Of a stretch of 64,000 nucleotides of DNA, positions 16,753-25,343 are shown piece after piece (position 1 is the stretch's first letter; every line of letters begins with the position of its first letter). The stretch is taken from positions 310,001-374,000 of the forward strand of contig NZ_JOFX01000001.1 in assembly GCF_000719345.1 (NCBI RefSeq), read 5' to 3'. The DNA is from Streptomyces sp. NRRL F-2664. GTDB taxonomy: Bacteria > Actinomycetota > Actinomycetes > Streptomycetales > Streptomycetaceae. The notes below the pieces were generated by a model, which did not search any database, was not told the origin of the DNA, and saw only the letters and a list, made by a program, of their open reading frames with translations. A program made the translations under genes and the position numbers.

Positions 16753-17265
16753 TCAGGAGGAGGCCGGCAGGCCGAGGATCTCCAGGATGCCCTCCGCGTA
16801 CGCGGAGGTCCCGGAGCCCGGCACGCCCAGTTCGAGGCGGAAGCCGTCCACGCCGGTGCGGATGTGGGCGGCGCACTGCCCGTGCAGGCCGGCCTCGTGG
16901 GTGCCGCCGTCGTCGACCGTGCACAGCAGGGCCAGCAAGGTCCACAGCAGCGCCTCACGGGTCGCCCGCCGGGGCGGCCGCGCGGCCCACACCGCCATCA
17001 GCACGGCACAGACCGCCGGGGCCGGCGGTTTCAGGTGCTGAGCGAAGAAGGCGTGGCCCTCCAGTGCGTGGAACGCGGCCGGATGACCCTCCGCCGCATC
17101 ACGCACGGCGTCGACCAGATGGCCCGCCGACCGGCCGCAGCCGCACTCCGTTCCCTCCCAGTCGTGCCGGGCGATCTCCGCCATCACGGAGTCGGGAACC
17201 ATCGGGCTGCGCGGTAGCGCGTTCAGGTGCCGCTGAGCGTGCGGCTGCTTCTCACTCCCCCACAT
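16753..17265 (-). CDS. Conserved hypothetical protein
   Basis: 170 aa from the ATG at 17265 (MWGSEKQPHAQRHLNALPR). It has a cysteine pair with a nearby His (ECGCGRSAGHL), followed by three helices (HALEGHAFFAQHL, AVCAVLMAVWAAR, TREALLWTLLALLCTVD) and a Gly-rich C-terminus. I do not recognise the family. The hydrophobic helices are long enough for membrane association but contain charged breaks. It is convergent with the epimerase gene and nearly touches it (8 bp). Confidence 0.6.
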   Translation of the reverse strand: MWGSEKQPHAQRHLNALPRSPMVPDSVMAEIARHDWEGTECGCGRSAGHLVDAVRDAAEGHPAAFHALEGHAFFAQHLKPPAPAVCAVLMAVWAARPPRRATREALLWTLLALLCTVDDGGTHEAGLHGQCAAHIRTGVDGFRLELGVPGSGTSAYAEGILEILGLPASS

Positions 17266-17350
17266 GCGCCACAGTATGGGCCAGGGCTGATCGTGCAGCG
17301 AGAGGGGGCGGAACCGGATCACACGGACGGCCGTCTGAGACCCCGTGTGG

Positions 17351-18454
17351 ATGAAACGAAGGATCCTTTTTCTCCTGTTCGCCCTGCTCGCGACGCAGGT
17401 GGGCTCGCTCGTCGTCCCCGCCTACGCCTGCGGATGCGGGGCCATGATCCCCGACGGCGGGTCCCGGATCGGAGTCGACCGGGAGACCTCCGTCGTGCGC
17501 TGGGACGGGCGCACCGAGCAGATCGTCATGCGCTTCACCGTCGGCGGGAACGCGCAGCGGGCCGCCTGGATCATGCCGGTGCCCGGGCGGGCCACGGTGG
17601 AACTGGGCGACGGCCGCATGTTCGACGAACTGCGCCAGCTGACCCGGCCCGAGCGCAGGACCCGCACCCACTTCTGGCCGCGGGAGGGCGACTGGCCCTT
17701 CTCCCACACCACGGGCGACGCCGCGGGCGCCCCGGCGACCGGCGCCGTGCCGCCCGTCGGCGTCGTCGGCCGCGAGCAGCTCGGCGACTTCGACGTCGCC
17801 CGGCTCACCGCCACCGACCCCGACGCCCTGAAGAACTGGCTGGAGAGCAACGGCTTCTCGCTGCCCGACCGCCTCGCCACCGAGGTCAAGCCGTACGTCG
17901 ACCAGCACTGGGAATACGTGGCGGTACGACTCGCCCCACGCGACGGCGGCGCCGGCAAGGTGCTCCGCGGCAACCTGGACCCGCTGAAGATACGCTTCGA
18001 CAGTGACCGGCTGGTCTACCCCATGCGGCTCTCCCGCATGGCCAGGACCCCCCAGTCCCTAGGCCTGTACGTCCTGGCGGACCACCGCATGGAGCCCGCC
18101 ACCCGCATCGGCGGCTCGGCACCGAAGGTGACCTTCGCAGGCACCGTCGAGCCGAAGCACGGCGCGCTCGCCGCTCTCACCGACGGCGAACCGGTGTTCC
18201 TGACGGCGCTCGACCAGGAGTTCCCGGACCCCGGCCGCATCGACGGCGACCACGAACTGCGGGCCACGCCCGAGGACACCCCGTACCGCCGAACCGTCTA
18301 CCGCGACGAGCTCCTCACGGTCGGCGACGGCACCCCGGTCTGGCTCCTGACGATCGGAGCCGCCGTCGCCGCGACCGCCTCCGCCCTCTACGTCCTGCAC
18401 CTCCGCCGCTATCGCCGCCTCCACCGCGAGGCCACCGCTCGGACACCGCAATGA
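17351..18454 (+). CDS. DUF2330 secreted/membrane-anchored protein
   Basis: 367 aa from ATG 17351; a GTG two codons earlier is also possible. It has a signal peptide (KRRILFLLFALLATQVGSLVVPAYA), then the mature start CGCGAMIPDG, the conserved cysteine cluster of DUF2330 proteins, and their domain to about residue 300. A single transmembrane helix (LLTIGAAVAATASALYVLHL) near the end is followed by a basic cytoplasmic tail. It is thus probably displayed outside the cell and anchored at its C-terminus. Function is unknown. It starts close to a divergent gene at 17265. Confidence 0.85.
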   Translation: MKRRILFLLFALLATQVGSLVVPAYACGCGAMIPDGGSRIGVDRETSVVRWDGRTEQIVMRFTVGGNAQRAAWIMPVPGRATVELGDGRMFDELRQLTRPERRTRTHFWPREGDWPFSHTTGDAAGAPATGAVPPVGVVGREQLGDFDVARLTATDPDALKNWLESNGFSLPDRLATEVKPYVDQHWEYVAVRLAPRDGGAGKVLRGNLDPLKIRFDSDRLVYPMRLSRMARTPQSLGLYVLADHRMEPATRIGGSAPKVTFAGTVEPKHGALAALTDGEPVFLTALDQEFPDPGRIDGDHELRATPEDTPYRRTVYRDELLTVGDGTPVWLLTIGAAVAATASALYVLHLRRYRRLHREATARTPQ

Positions 18455-18613
18455 CACAGGATCGGATGCTCTTGACTCGACGCGGTGGCGGGCGGCGGGG
18501 TCGCGGGTGCCACGCAGGCACAGGTCGTCGTCGTAGCCGTAGCTCGGGGTGAACCTGCGATGCTCACGGGGACGGCCCGGGACGGCCTCGGTACGGGGGT
18601 GTCAGTCCGCGGG

Positions 18614-19006
18614 TCAGCGCATGGGGGGCGGCACCGTGTAGTTCGGGATCGACGGGTTCTTCGGGTCGAACGGCGTCGGCTTCCAGGTAGGCGGCGGCCG
18701 GTCCGGTGCCGGCGGCGGGTGCGGGGCCCGGCGGGGGTTCTGCGGGACGCCCGGTGAGGCGGCGGCGGGTTCCCCGGTGGCCGAAGGCCTCGGCTCCGCA
18801 GCGGGTGTGGGCGGCTCGGCGGACGGCTGCGCCGTCGCCCGTTCCGACGGGGACGTGGCCGGGGGTGTGACGACCGGGGCGGAGGCGGGTGCCGGCACGT
18901 CCGGCTCGGCCCCGCCCGGGCCGCCCCAACAGGCGCTCAGCGTCAGGGCGCACGCCAGCGCCACCGTCGCGGCGCCCGCCGCACGGCCTGCGGAACCCCC
19001 GCCCAT
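18614..19006 (-). CDS. Pro-rich lipoprotein
   Basis: 130 aa from ATG 19006, preceded by a GGGGG-rich ribosome site. The signal sequence AGRAAGAATVALACALTLSAC ends in a lipobox (L-S-A-C), so the mature protein is a diacylglyceryl-anchored lipoprotein starting at Cys. The rest is a Pro/Ala/Thr/Ser-rich low-complexity linker ending in WKPTPFDPKNPSIPNYTVPPPMR. No enzyme domain is visible. It probably spans the cell wall or acts as a spacer. It is divergent from the surface-polysaccharide pair. Confidence 0.65.
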   Translation of the reverse strand: MGGGSAGRAAGAATVALACALTLSACWGGPGGAEPDVPAPASAPVVTPPATSPSERATAQPSAEPPTPAAEPRPSATGEPAAASPGVPQNPRRAPHPPPAPDRPPPTWKPTPFDPKNPSIPNYTVPPPMR

Positions 19007-19246
19007 CGCCCGCCCCCCACCCTCACGGCCCGTCCGTCCGAGTCGGGCGATCGTAGCCAGGACGGCGCGCCGCAACCAGCGTGCGCCCCCTCGCCGTACC
19101 GAACGCGGGGAAAGAGACCGATTCGCACTCCCCGGAGTGACACCCGTGGCGCTCCCAGCGCTGAGAGGCACGGGTCGCCTCCCGGCGGCCACGATTCTGC
19201 CCCGACCTTCGACACCAGTCGCCCGACCTGCCAGAGGCCACGACGC

Positions 19247-19810
19247 ATGCACCCATCATCCGGCGCCCCCGACCAGGACACGGTGGAGCTCTTCCTCGGC
19301 GACATGAGTGCAGCTCAGGTGCCGCCGGCCGCACCCGTGGCGGTGGCCGCGGCCGAGGGCGAGGCCGAAGCACCGGTGTTCGTGGACAGCTCGGGGCGCC
19401 GGCAGCGCCGGGTCCGTCGCTGGGGATACCTGCTCGTGATACCGGCGGCCGCCTACGTTCTCCTGCTCCTGAGCACGCTGACGGGCGGCCCCACCTTCCC
19501 GGCGCCCTTCCTCCCCTCGGCCCCGGCTCCGCACACCCCGGCGCCCGGGGAGACGGCCGAGTCCGCAACCGCCGGCCCGTCGCCCCGCGGCACGGCGAGC
19601 ACAGCTCCGCGAGCCACTCCGGTCGCGGCGCAGTCCAGCGCGCCTGCACCGGTGGCCACCCCCGGGAGCAGCGCCACCTCACTCGCCACCGGGCCGGCGA
19701 AGGCCACCGGTGGACCGGCGGCCACGACGGCAGCACCCCCCGGCGGCGGCCGCGGCCGCTTCACCGCGCCGCCCGGCCAGGGCGGGGGCAAGCCCACCGG
19801 CCGTCCCTGA
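19247..19810 (+). CDS. Single-pass membrane protein upstream of polysaccharide synthase (MatA-like position)
   Basis: 187 aa. A cytoplasmic acidic head (DTVELFLGDM, residues about 10-50) and a basic stop-transfer patch (RRQRRVRRWG) come before one hydrophobic helix (YLLVIPAAAYVLLLLSTLTGG, about 60-80). A Pro/Ala/Thr-rich extracellular tail follows. It lies 124 bp before the bifunctional deacetylase/glycosyltransferase gene on the same strand. In Streptomyces mat loci a small membrane protein, MatA, precedes MatB, so by position and topology this is a candidate MatA counterpart. Sequence homology is not shown here. Confidence 0.6.
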   Translation: MHPSSGAPDQDTVELFLGDMSAAQVPPAAPVAVAAAEGEAEAPVFVDSSGRRQRRVRRWGYLLVIPAAAYVLLLLSTLTGGPTFPAPFLPSAPAPHTPAPGETAESATAGPSPRGTASTAPRATPVAAQSSAPAPVATPGSSATSLATGPAKATGGPAATTAAPPGGGRGRFTAPPGQGGGKPTGRP

Positions 19811-19934
19811 TCCCACCTGGCGTCCCGGGTCCGTCCGGCGCCACGGGCCCGAGCGCGGCCACGGCACCCACCGCGCCGCCGGCCCACCCCACCCACCGCA
19901 CCCCCCGAAGCAGCAGGCAGGAAGCCCCATCCCC

Positions 19935-22100
19935 GTGTCGAAGAACCGTCGTCGCCGCTCGCAGGGCAGGCACATCTCCGTGCGCAGCGTTAGCGTCCCC
20001 CTGCGCACCCACTGGCTGCTGCTCACCACCCTCGTGCTCACGCTCTCGGCGGCGCTCCTCCTTGAGGGCTACACCCAGCACCTGTTCGACTCCCGGCCCG
20101 ACGGGGCCCACCGGGAGCAGCGTGCCGGGGCGTCCGTGCCCGCCGCGATCAGTTCCGGTGGCCCCGTGATCGAGGGAGCGGCCGGCCGCACCGCCGCCCC
20201 GGCGCCCCGCACGCTCGCCCTGACCTTCGACGACGGCCCCGACCCCGTCTGGACCCCGAAGATCCTCGACGTGCTGCGGCGCAACGACGTGCGTGCGACC
20301 TTCTTCACCGTCGGCACCCGCGTCGCCGAGCATCCGGACCTGGCACGCCGGATCGTCGCCGAAGGCCACCAGATCGGCGTGCACAGCTTCACCCACACCG
20401 ACCTCGGTGCCGCCTCCGCCTGGCGCCGTTCCCTGGAGCTGCGCGAGACCCAACTCGTCATCGCCGGCGCCACCGGGGTCACCACCCCCCTGCTGCGCCC
20501 GCCGTACTCCTCCACCAACAAGGCGCTGGGCGACGCCGAATGGAGCGCGGTCGTCCAGGCCGGTCAGGAGGGCTACCTGACCGTCCTGACGACCCTGGAC
20601 AGCCAGGACTGGCGGCGCCCCGGCGTCGAGACGATCGTCTCCGCTGCGACCCCCTCCGACTCCGCCGGGCAGATCGTGCTGCTGCACGACGGGGGCGGGG
20701 ACCGTACGCAGACCGTCGCCGCCCTCGAACAGCTCGTCCCGCGGCTGAAGGCGTCCGGCTGGACCTTCGCCACCGTCGGCGACGCCGTCGCCCTCCCGGC
20801 CGCCGTGCAGCAGGCCGGCACCGCCGACCGGTGGCAGGGCACGGCCCTGATCACCGCCATCCGAACCAGCGGTGGGGTCCTCGACGTGCTGTCGTGGCTG
20901 CTGTGGGCGGCGGGCGCGATCAGCCTGCTCCGCGCGGTCGCCGTCTTCGTCGCCGCCCGGCGGCACGTGCGGATGCGGCGCAAGCCCTGGGGTGCCCCCG
21001 TCACCGAACCGGTGAGCGTGATCGTGCCCGCGTACAACGAGAGCGCCGGCATCGAGGCGGCCGTCCGCTCCCTCCTCGCGTCCGACCATCCCGTCGAGGT
21101 CATCGTGGTCGGCGACGGCTCCACCGACGGTACGGCCGACATCGTCGAGGCGCTCCGCCTCCCCGGCGTACGGGTCATCCGGCAGCAGAACGCGGGCAAG
21201 CCGGCCGCCCTCAACACCGGCATCGCCGCCGCCTCCTGCAACCTGCTCGTCATGGTCGACGGCGACACCGTCTTCGAACCCGACGCGGTCCGCATGATCG
21301 TCCAGCCCTTCGCGCACCGCCGGGTCGGGGCGGTCTCCGGCAACGCCAAGGTCGTCAACCGGGGTGGTCTCCTCGGCCGCTGGCAGCACATCGAGTACGT
21401 CGTCGGTTTCAACCTCGACCGCCGCCTGTTCGACCTCGCCGAGTGCATGCCCACCGTGCCCGGTGCCGTCGGCGCGTTCCGCCGTGAGGCCCTGCTCCGG
21501 ATCGGCGGTGTCAGCGACACGACCCTTGCCGAGGACACGGACCTGACCATGGCCCTGTGCCGGGACGGCTGGCGCGTGGTCTACGAGGAGCGGGCCAGGG
21601 CCTGGACGGAAGCCCCCGCCTCGCTCGCCGCCCTCTGGAAGCAGCGCTACCGCTGGTGCTACGGCACCCTCCAGGCCATGTGGAAGCACCGCGGAGCTCT
21701 CACCCAGCGCGGGCAGGCCGGCAAACTCGGCCGTCGAGGTCTCGTCTACCTCCTGACGTTCCAGGTCCTGCTGCCGCTGCTCGCGCCCGTCGTGGACGTC
21801 TTCGCCGTCTACGGACTGGTCTTCCTCGACCCCGTGCGCATCGTCGGCCTGTGGACGGCCTTCCTGATGCTCCAGGTACTGATGGGCCTGTACGCCTTCC
21901 GCCTGGACGGTGAGCGCCCCGGACCGCTGTGGAGCCTGCCGCTCCAGCAGTTCGTCCACCGGCAGCTCATGTACCTGGTCGTGATCCAGTCGGTCTTCAC
22001 CGCAGTCGCCGGCTCCCGCCTGCGCTGGCAGCGGATGGAGCGGTACGGCAGCCTCGAAGTGCCCGTCACCGCGCCCGGCGCCCCGCCCGGCGCTCCGTAG
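19935..22100 (+). CDS. Bifunctional polysaccharide deacetylase / family 2 glycosyltransferase (MatB-like)
   Basis: 721 aa from GTG 19935. After one N-terminal helix (about 24-43) there is a NodB deacetylase domain: TFDDGPDP, H-S-F-T-H (metal His), RPPYS and LLHDGGGD. A membrane helix comes next, then a GT2 domain: VSVIVPAYNE, GDGSTDGT, the DxD-like VDGDT, LAEDTDL and the processive-synthase signature QRYRWCYG. C-terminal helices form the export pore. Together these make a membrane synthase that polymerises and de-N-acetylates a beta-glucosamine-type exopolysaccharide. The same architecture is known for MatB of S. coelicolor/S. lividans, which makes poly-beta-1,6-GlcNAc for hyphal aggregation. 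Confidence 0.9.
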   Translation: MSKNRRRRSQGRHISVRSVSVPLRTHWLLLTTLVLTLSAALLLEGYTQHLFDSRPDGAHREQRAGASVPAAISSGGPVIEGAAGRTAAPAPRTLALTFDDGPDPVWTPKILDVLRRNDVRATFFTVGTRVAEHPDLARRIVAEGHQIGVHSFTHTDLGAASAWRRSLELRETQLVIAGATGVTTPLLRPPYSSTNKALGDAEWSAVVQAGQEGYLTVLTTLDSQDWRRPGVETIVSAATPSDSAGQIVLLHDGGGDRTQTVAALEQLVPRLKASGWTFATVGDAVALPAAVQQAGTADRWQGTALITAIRTSGGVLDVLSWLLWAAGAISLLRAVAVFVAARRHVRMRRKPWGAPVTEPVSVIVPAYNESAGIEAAVRSLLASDHPVEVIVVGDGSTDGTADIVEALRLPGVRVIRQQNAGKPAALNTGIAAASCNLLVMVDGDTVFEPDAVRMIVQPFAHRRVGAVSGNAKVVNRGGLLGRWQHIEYVVGFNLDRRLFDLAECMPTVPGAVGAFRREALLRIGGVSDTTLAEDTDLTMALCRDGWRVVYEERARAWTEAPASLAALWKQRYRWCYGTLQAMWKHRGALTQRGQAGKLGRRGLVYLLTFQVLLPLLAPVVDVFAVYGLVFLDPVRIVGLWTAFLMLQVLMGLYAFRLDGERPGPLWSLPLQQFVHRQLMYLVVIQSVFTAVAGSRLRWQRMERYGSLEVPVTAPGAPPGAP

Positions 22101-22142
22101 TCGGAGCGGGGTGCGGTACTCCGTGGCCACGGTGAGCCGTCG

Positions 22143-22997
22143 TCACGGTGCGCCCTCGCCCGCCCGGGCCAGGGCGAGCACACCGGCGCAGACGAGGGCC
22201 ACCCCCAGCAGTTGGGGGAGCAGCCACCAGCCCGACCGCAGGTGCTCCTCGTAGAGGACCACGCCCAGGGCGATGCTGATGCTCGCGTCGCCCAGGGTCA
22301 GCGCCGGCTGGGAGGCGACCAGCGGGCCGCCCTGCATGGCGTGTTCCAGCAGCAGCAGGGCGCAGATGCCGCTCGCACCGAAGGCGTACGTCTCCCAGGT
22401 CGTCAGGAACCCGTCGATGCCGTCGTCGTCGAGGACGTGCACGGAGGACTTCATCAGGGCGGCGGTGAGCGCGTAGCAGACGGCGGTGGCGGCCCCCAGA
22501 CAGCCGGCCCGGGACCGCCCGGGCGGACGCCGCAGGCCCGCGACGGCCAGCAGCGCCACGATCACCGCGCAGGCCGGGAGCGCCACCGCCCACCGCTCGG
22601 GCGGCACATCGGTGCGGTTGCCGGCGGGCGAGGCGGCCACCATCGCCACCCCGAGTCCAGCCACCACCCCCGCCACGGCCAGCCACAGCGCCCCCGGCAA
22701 CCGCTGCCGCGTGAGCAGGGAGGCGATCAGCAGCGCGAGCGGCAGCTCCAGGACGAACAGCGGCTGTACGAGGGCCAGCGCGCCCGTGGCCAGCGCCGCG
22801 GCCTGCCCCGCCCCGGCCGCGATCACGGCCAGGATGCCCGCGACCCATACGGGCCGCCGCAGCAGGTCCAGGACCAGACCGAAGCGGAAGCCGTCGCTCT
22901 GCGGCACGGTGAGCGCGGCCCGCCGCTGGAGCACGGTGGCCAACGCGTTGCTGAAGGCCGCGAACAGCGCGAAGAGGACCGGCAGGACGACGCCCAT
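22143..22997 (-). CDS. DMT/EamA family transporter
   Basis: 284 aa from ATG 22997, with GAGG 8-9 nt upstream. Nine to ten hydrophobic helices in two five-helix halves, the DMT pattern: first helix VVLPVLFALFAAFSNALATVLQRRAAL and a second-half start LGAATAVCYALTAALMKSS. It ends with ALTLGDASISIALGVVLYEEHLRSGW, matching the family's glutamate-containing ninth helix. Such carriers export amino acids, nucleotides or drugs. It lies 127 bp downstream of two ATP-grasp ligases on the same strand and could export their product (inference). Confidence 0.85.
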   Translation of the reverse strand: MGVVLPVLFALFAAFSNALATVLQRRAALTVPQSDGFRFGLVLDLLRRPVWVAGILAVIAAGAGQAAALATGALALVQPLFVLELPLALLIASLLTRQRLPGALWLAVAGVVAGLGVAMVAASPAGNRTDVPPERWAVALPACAVIVALLAVAGLRRPPGRSRAGCLGAATAVCYALTAALMKSSVHVLDDDGIDGFLTTWETYAFGASGICALLLLEHAMQGGPLVASQPALTLGDASISIALGVVLYEEHLRSGWWLLPQLLGVALVCAGVLALARAGEGAP

Positions 22998-23124
22998 GCC
23001 CCGATCCTCACCGCGCCGGCCGCCCGTCCGCCCCGCGACACCGGACCGCGCGCGGCGCGGCGTCCGTATTCGCCCGTCCGGACCTGCCGGAGGCACTCGC
23101 GGGGGCGAGCCCCCGACACCGCCC

Positions 23125-23964
23125 TCAGCCCCCGGATGCCGCACAACCTGCGGCCCCCCGGCCCCGCGCGGCCGTCGCCCGGTGCAGGGCCAGCGCTGCG
23201 AGGGCCTCGGGGGCGCCGGACTGGCCGCGGATCCCGGGGAAGGCGTTGACGTCGACGATCAGCGGGGTCCCGCCGCCGGTGTCGATGATGTCCACGCCGT
23301 AGACGTCGAGCGCGAAGACCGCGCCGACCCGGCGGACCAGGTCGGCCCAGCCGCCCGGCAGTTCGTCCGGGGCGAGCGGACGGGTGGGACCGCGTCCCCC
23401 GGGGGAGAGCTCGGACCGGCGCAGTGCCGAGAAGACCCGGTCACCGATGGCCCACAGCTTGTGGTCCCAGCCGTTGTTGGGTGCGTACTCCTGCACCACG
23501 ACGGGTTCCCGGGGCCAGTCCCGCGCCAACTCCCGCAGTCGCACGGGGTCGTCGGCGCGGGCGACGAGGTCCCCGCGCCGGCTGAGCCGGCTCTTGACCA
23601 CCACGGGGGCCGCCGGCCGTGCCCGTCGCGCCCACGCCCCCAGGGCGCCGACAGTACGGGTCGCGGCGAACGGCAGGCCGGCCCGCAGGGCGAGCCCGGC
23701 CATCTCCGTCCGGTCCTGGCACAGCGCGGTGGCCGCGGCGGTGTTGATCACCGGCGCCCCGCGCCGCTCCAGCGCCCGAGCGAACTCCAGCGCCTGCGGC
23801 GTCCGCGACTTCAGCAGGTACACGTCGGCCAGGATCCGGGGCAGGGACGCGCGCGCCGCGGCGACCGGGTCGAGCGCCTCGACCTCGTGCTCCGCGGTGA
23901 GCAGCGCATTGGTGTCCGCCAGCAGCGGATGCCCCGGTTCCGGGGTGATGAGACCGATCCTCAT
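23125..23964 (-). CDS. ATP-grasp ligase (RimK-like), second of a coupled pair
   Basis: 279 aa, starting at the ATG of an ATGA overlap with the ligase upstream. An N-terminal Rossmann-like subdomain (MRIGLITPEPGHPLLADTNAL) is followed by the ATP-grasp core: the Lys-containing strand APVVVKSRLSRRGDLVA, the phosphate-binding PVVVQEYAPNNGWDHKLWAIG, and the metal-binding end TPLIVDVNAFPGIRG. It catalyses ATP-dependent amide-bond formation through an acyl phosphate. It is shorter and more divergent than its neighbour (only 40 residues of obvious pattern match), so the two probably add different groups. Confidence 0.85.
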   Translation of the reverse strand: MRIGLITPEPGHPLLADTNALLTAEHEVEALDPVAAARASLPRILADVYLLKSRTPQALEFARALERRGAPVINTAAATALCQDRTEMAGLALRAGLPFAATRTVGALGAWARRARPAAPVVVKSRLSRRGDLVARADDPVRLRELARDWPREPVVVQEYAPNNGWDHKLWAIGDRVFSALRRSELSPGGRGPTRPLAPDELPGGWADLVRRVGAVFALDVYGVDIIDTGGGTPLIVDVNAFPGIRGQSGAPEALAALALHRATAARGRGAAGCAASGG

Positions 23965-24890
23965 ACGGCCTCACCCGCGATGGCGGGGACCTGGGCCGGG
24001 ACCTGCGCCGTGGCCTGCGCCGGGATCGACAGGGGGAGCGGGTACGGGAGCACCACGGGCGCCGCCGCGGGCCCGGCGCCACCGGACCGGGCCAGATCCA
24101 GTACGGCTCGGGCCACCCGGGCAGCCGCGTCCGGCACCTGGCGGAAACTCGGGAAGTCGTTGACGTCGACGACCACCGGACCGTCGGGGCCCAGCAGCAC
24201 GTCGACCCCGTACAGGTCGAGGCCGTAGACCGCCCCCACCTGTGCGGCGATCGCCGCCACCTCCGCCGACAGCGGCACCCTGCGCTCGCGCACCGCGGGG
24301 TCCGGGTGCAGGGGGGAGCAGCGCTCCGTCGCGAACAGTTCGCCGCCGACCGCGTACACCTTGATGTCCGTACCGGAGTTGGGGACGTAGGGCTGGGCGA
24401 TGAGCATGCCCTCGCCCGCGAGGGCGGGCAGCAGCACCTCCAACTCCCCGGGGGAGGACACCAGGTGCACGGCCCGCCCGGAGCTGCCGTCGGCGGGCTT
24501 GACGACGAGGGGGTACTCGACCGCCGGTATCTCCCTCAGCAACTCGGGCCGGGCGATCGCGTACGTGGGCGGCAGCGGGAGCCCGCGCCCGCATCCGATG
24601 GCGGCGGCCAGCGCCTTGTCCCGTACACCGCGGATCGACCGGGCGTCGTTGACGGTGGTCGACCCGGCCGCGGCGGCGGCCTCCAGCAGGGTCAGCCCCG
24701 GGCCGCCCGACACCGTCTTGAGCACCCAGGCGTCATGGGCGCCCGCGTCCACCGCCTCGGTCATGCGCAGCAGGGAGCCGCCCGGCCGTACGACGTCCAC
24801 GCGGTGCCCCCACGCGGTCAGCTGACCGATCACCTCGTTGGGCATACCGTCGTGGCGGTAGTGCTCCTCCACCAGGAAGCAGAGCCTCAT
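23961..24890 (-). CDS. ATP-grasp ligase (RimK-like), first of a coupled pair
   Basis: 309 aa from ATG 24890 with GGAAGG immediately upstream. Domains: an N-terminal MRLCFLVEEHYRHDGMPNE fold, then the ATP-grasp core with EYPLVVKPADGSSGRAVHLV (phosphate loop and Lys), LIAQPYVPNSGTDIKVYAVG, and the catalytic metal site GPVVVDVNDFPSFRQV. This is the pattern of alpha-L-glutamate or amino-acid ligases. The tail (PAQATAQVPAQVPAI) is low complexity. Upstream lies a perfect 12-bp palindrome, a likely operator. The substrate is unknown; no adjacent carrier protein or precursor peptide was seen. Confidence 0.86.
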   Translation of the reverse strand: MRLCFLVEEHYRHDGMPNEVIGQLTAWGHRVDVVRPGGSLLRMTEAVDAGAHDAWVLKTVSGGPGLTLLEAAAAAGSTTVNDARSIRGVRDKALAAAIGCGRGLPLPPTYAIARPELLREIPAVEYPLVVKPADGSSGRAVHLVSSPGELEVLLPALAGEGMLIAQPYVPNSGTDIKVYAVGGELFATERCSPLHPDPAVRERRVPLSAEVAAIAAQVGAVYGLDLYGVDVLLGPDGPVVVDVNDFPSFRQVPDAAARVARAVLDLARSGGAGPAAAPVVLPYPLPLSIPAQATAQVPAQVPAIAGEAV

Positions 24891-25343
24891 CGACCTTCCC
24901 CAATTCCCGGACGTCCGCCGAATCCGCCCGGCGAGTTGTGACGTCACAGGATGTCATGGACCGCAATGTGATGATCGGTCCGCCTGTGGGCTTCCTTGCC
25001 GGGGTTGGCCTTTCGACTCGGTGGGGGACGGACGGGACATGGGTGACCGGTGGACTCAGGTGCTGTGCGGCCCGGCGCAGCACCCGGCAGCACCCCGCGG
25101 ACGTGCCGCTGACGCTGCTCGGCCAGGAAGACGTCCGCGTGCGACGAGCGGTTGCGCGGCGCGGCCCTGCCGCAGGAGGCGATCGAGCCCGTTCCGGCCC
25201 GCCCCGACCGACACGTCCCCAGCGTTTTCTGCCCGGCCCCGGCCACCCGCTCCGGCGGCCGGGACATGTGCCGCCTCCCGGGCCGGGCGCGGGTGCCGGA
25301 AATCCGAGTGAATGATCGGACAAGCTGCTGCTAGGTTGATCGC
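24891..25343. other. 453-bp intergenic region between divergent genes
   Basis: Between the ATP-grasp operon and the gene at 25344. It holds a perfect palindrome (24937-24948) and presumably two divergent promoters. Short open frames here (for example 25152-25334) lack ribosome sites and recognisable content, so I call no gene. Confidence 0.6.
24937..24948. promoter_or_regulatory. Perfect 12-bp palindrome TGTGACGTCACA
   Basis: Located 47 bp upstream of the ATP-grasp operon ATG at 24890. The sequence is fully self-complementary, as expected for a dimeric repressor such as a GntR-, LysR- or Crp-type regulator. Which protein binds is not known. Confidence 0.5.

Noticed and set aside
18455..18613. 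A fragment that could be coding on the minus strand (segment reading RFTPSYGYDDDLCL) between the DUF2330 and lipoprotein genes
   Set aside because: The frame lacks an upstream start, stops close by, and overlaps the end of the DUF2330 gene. It could be a decayed gene fragment, but the evidence is too weak to list.
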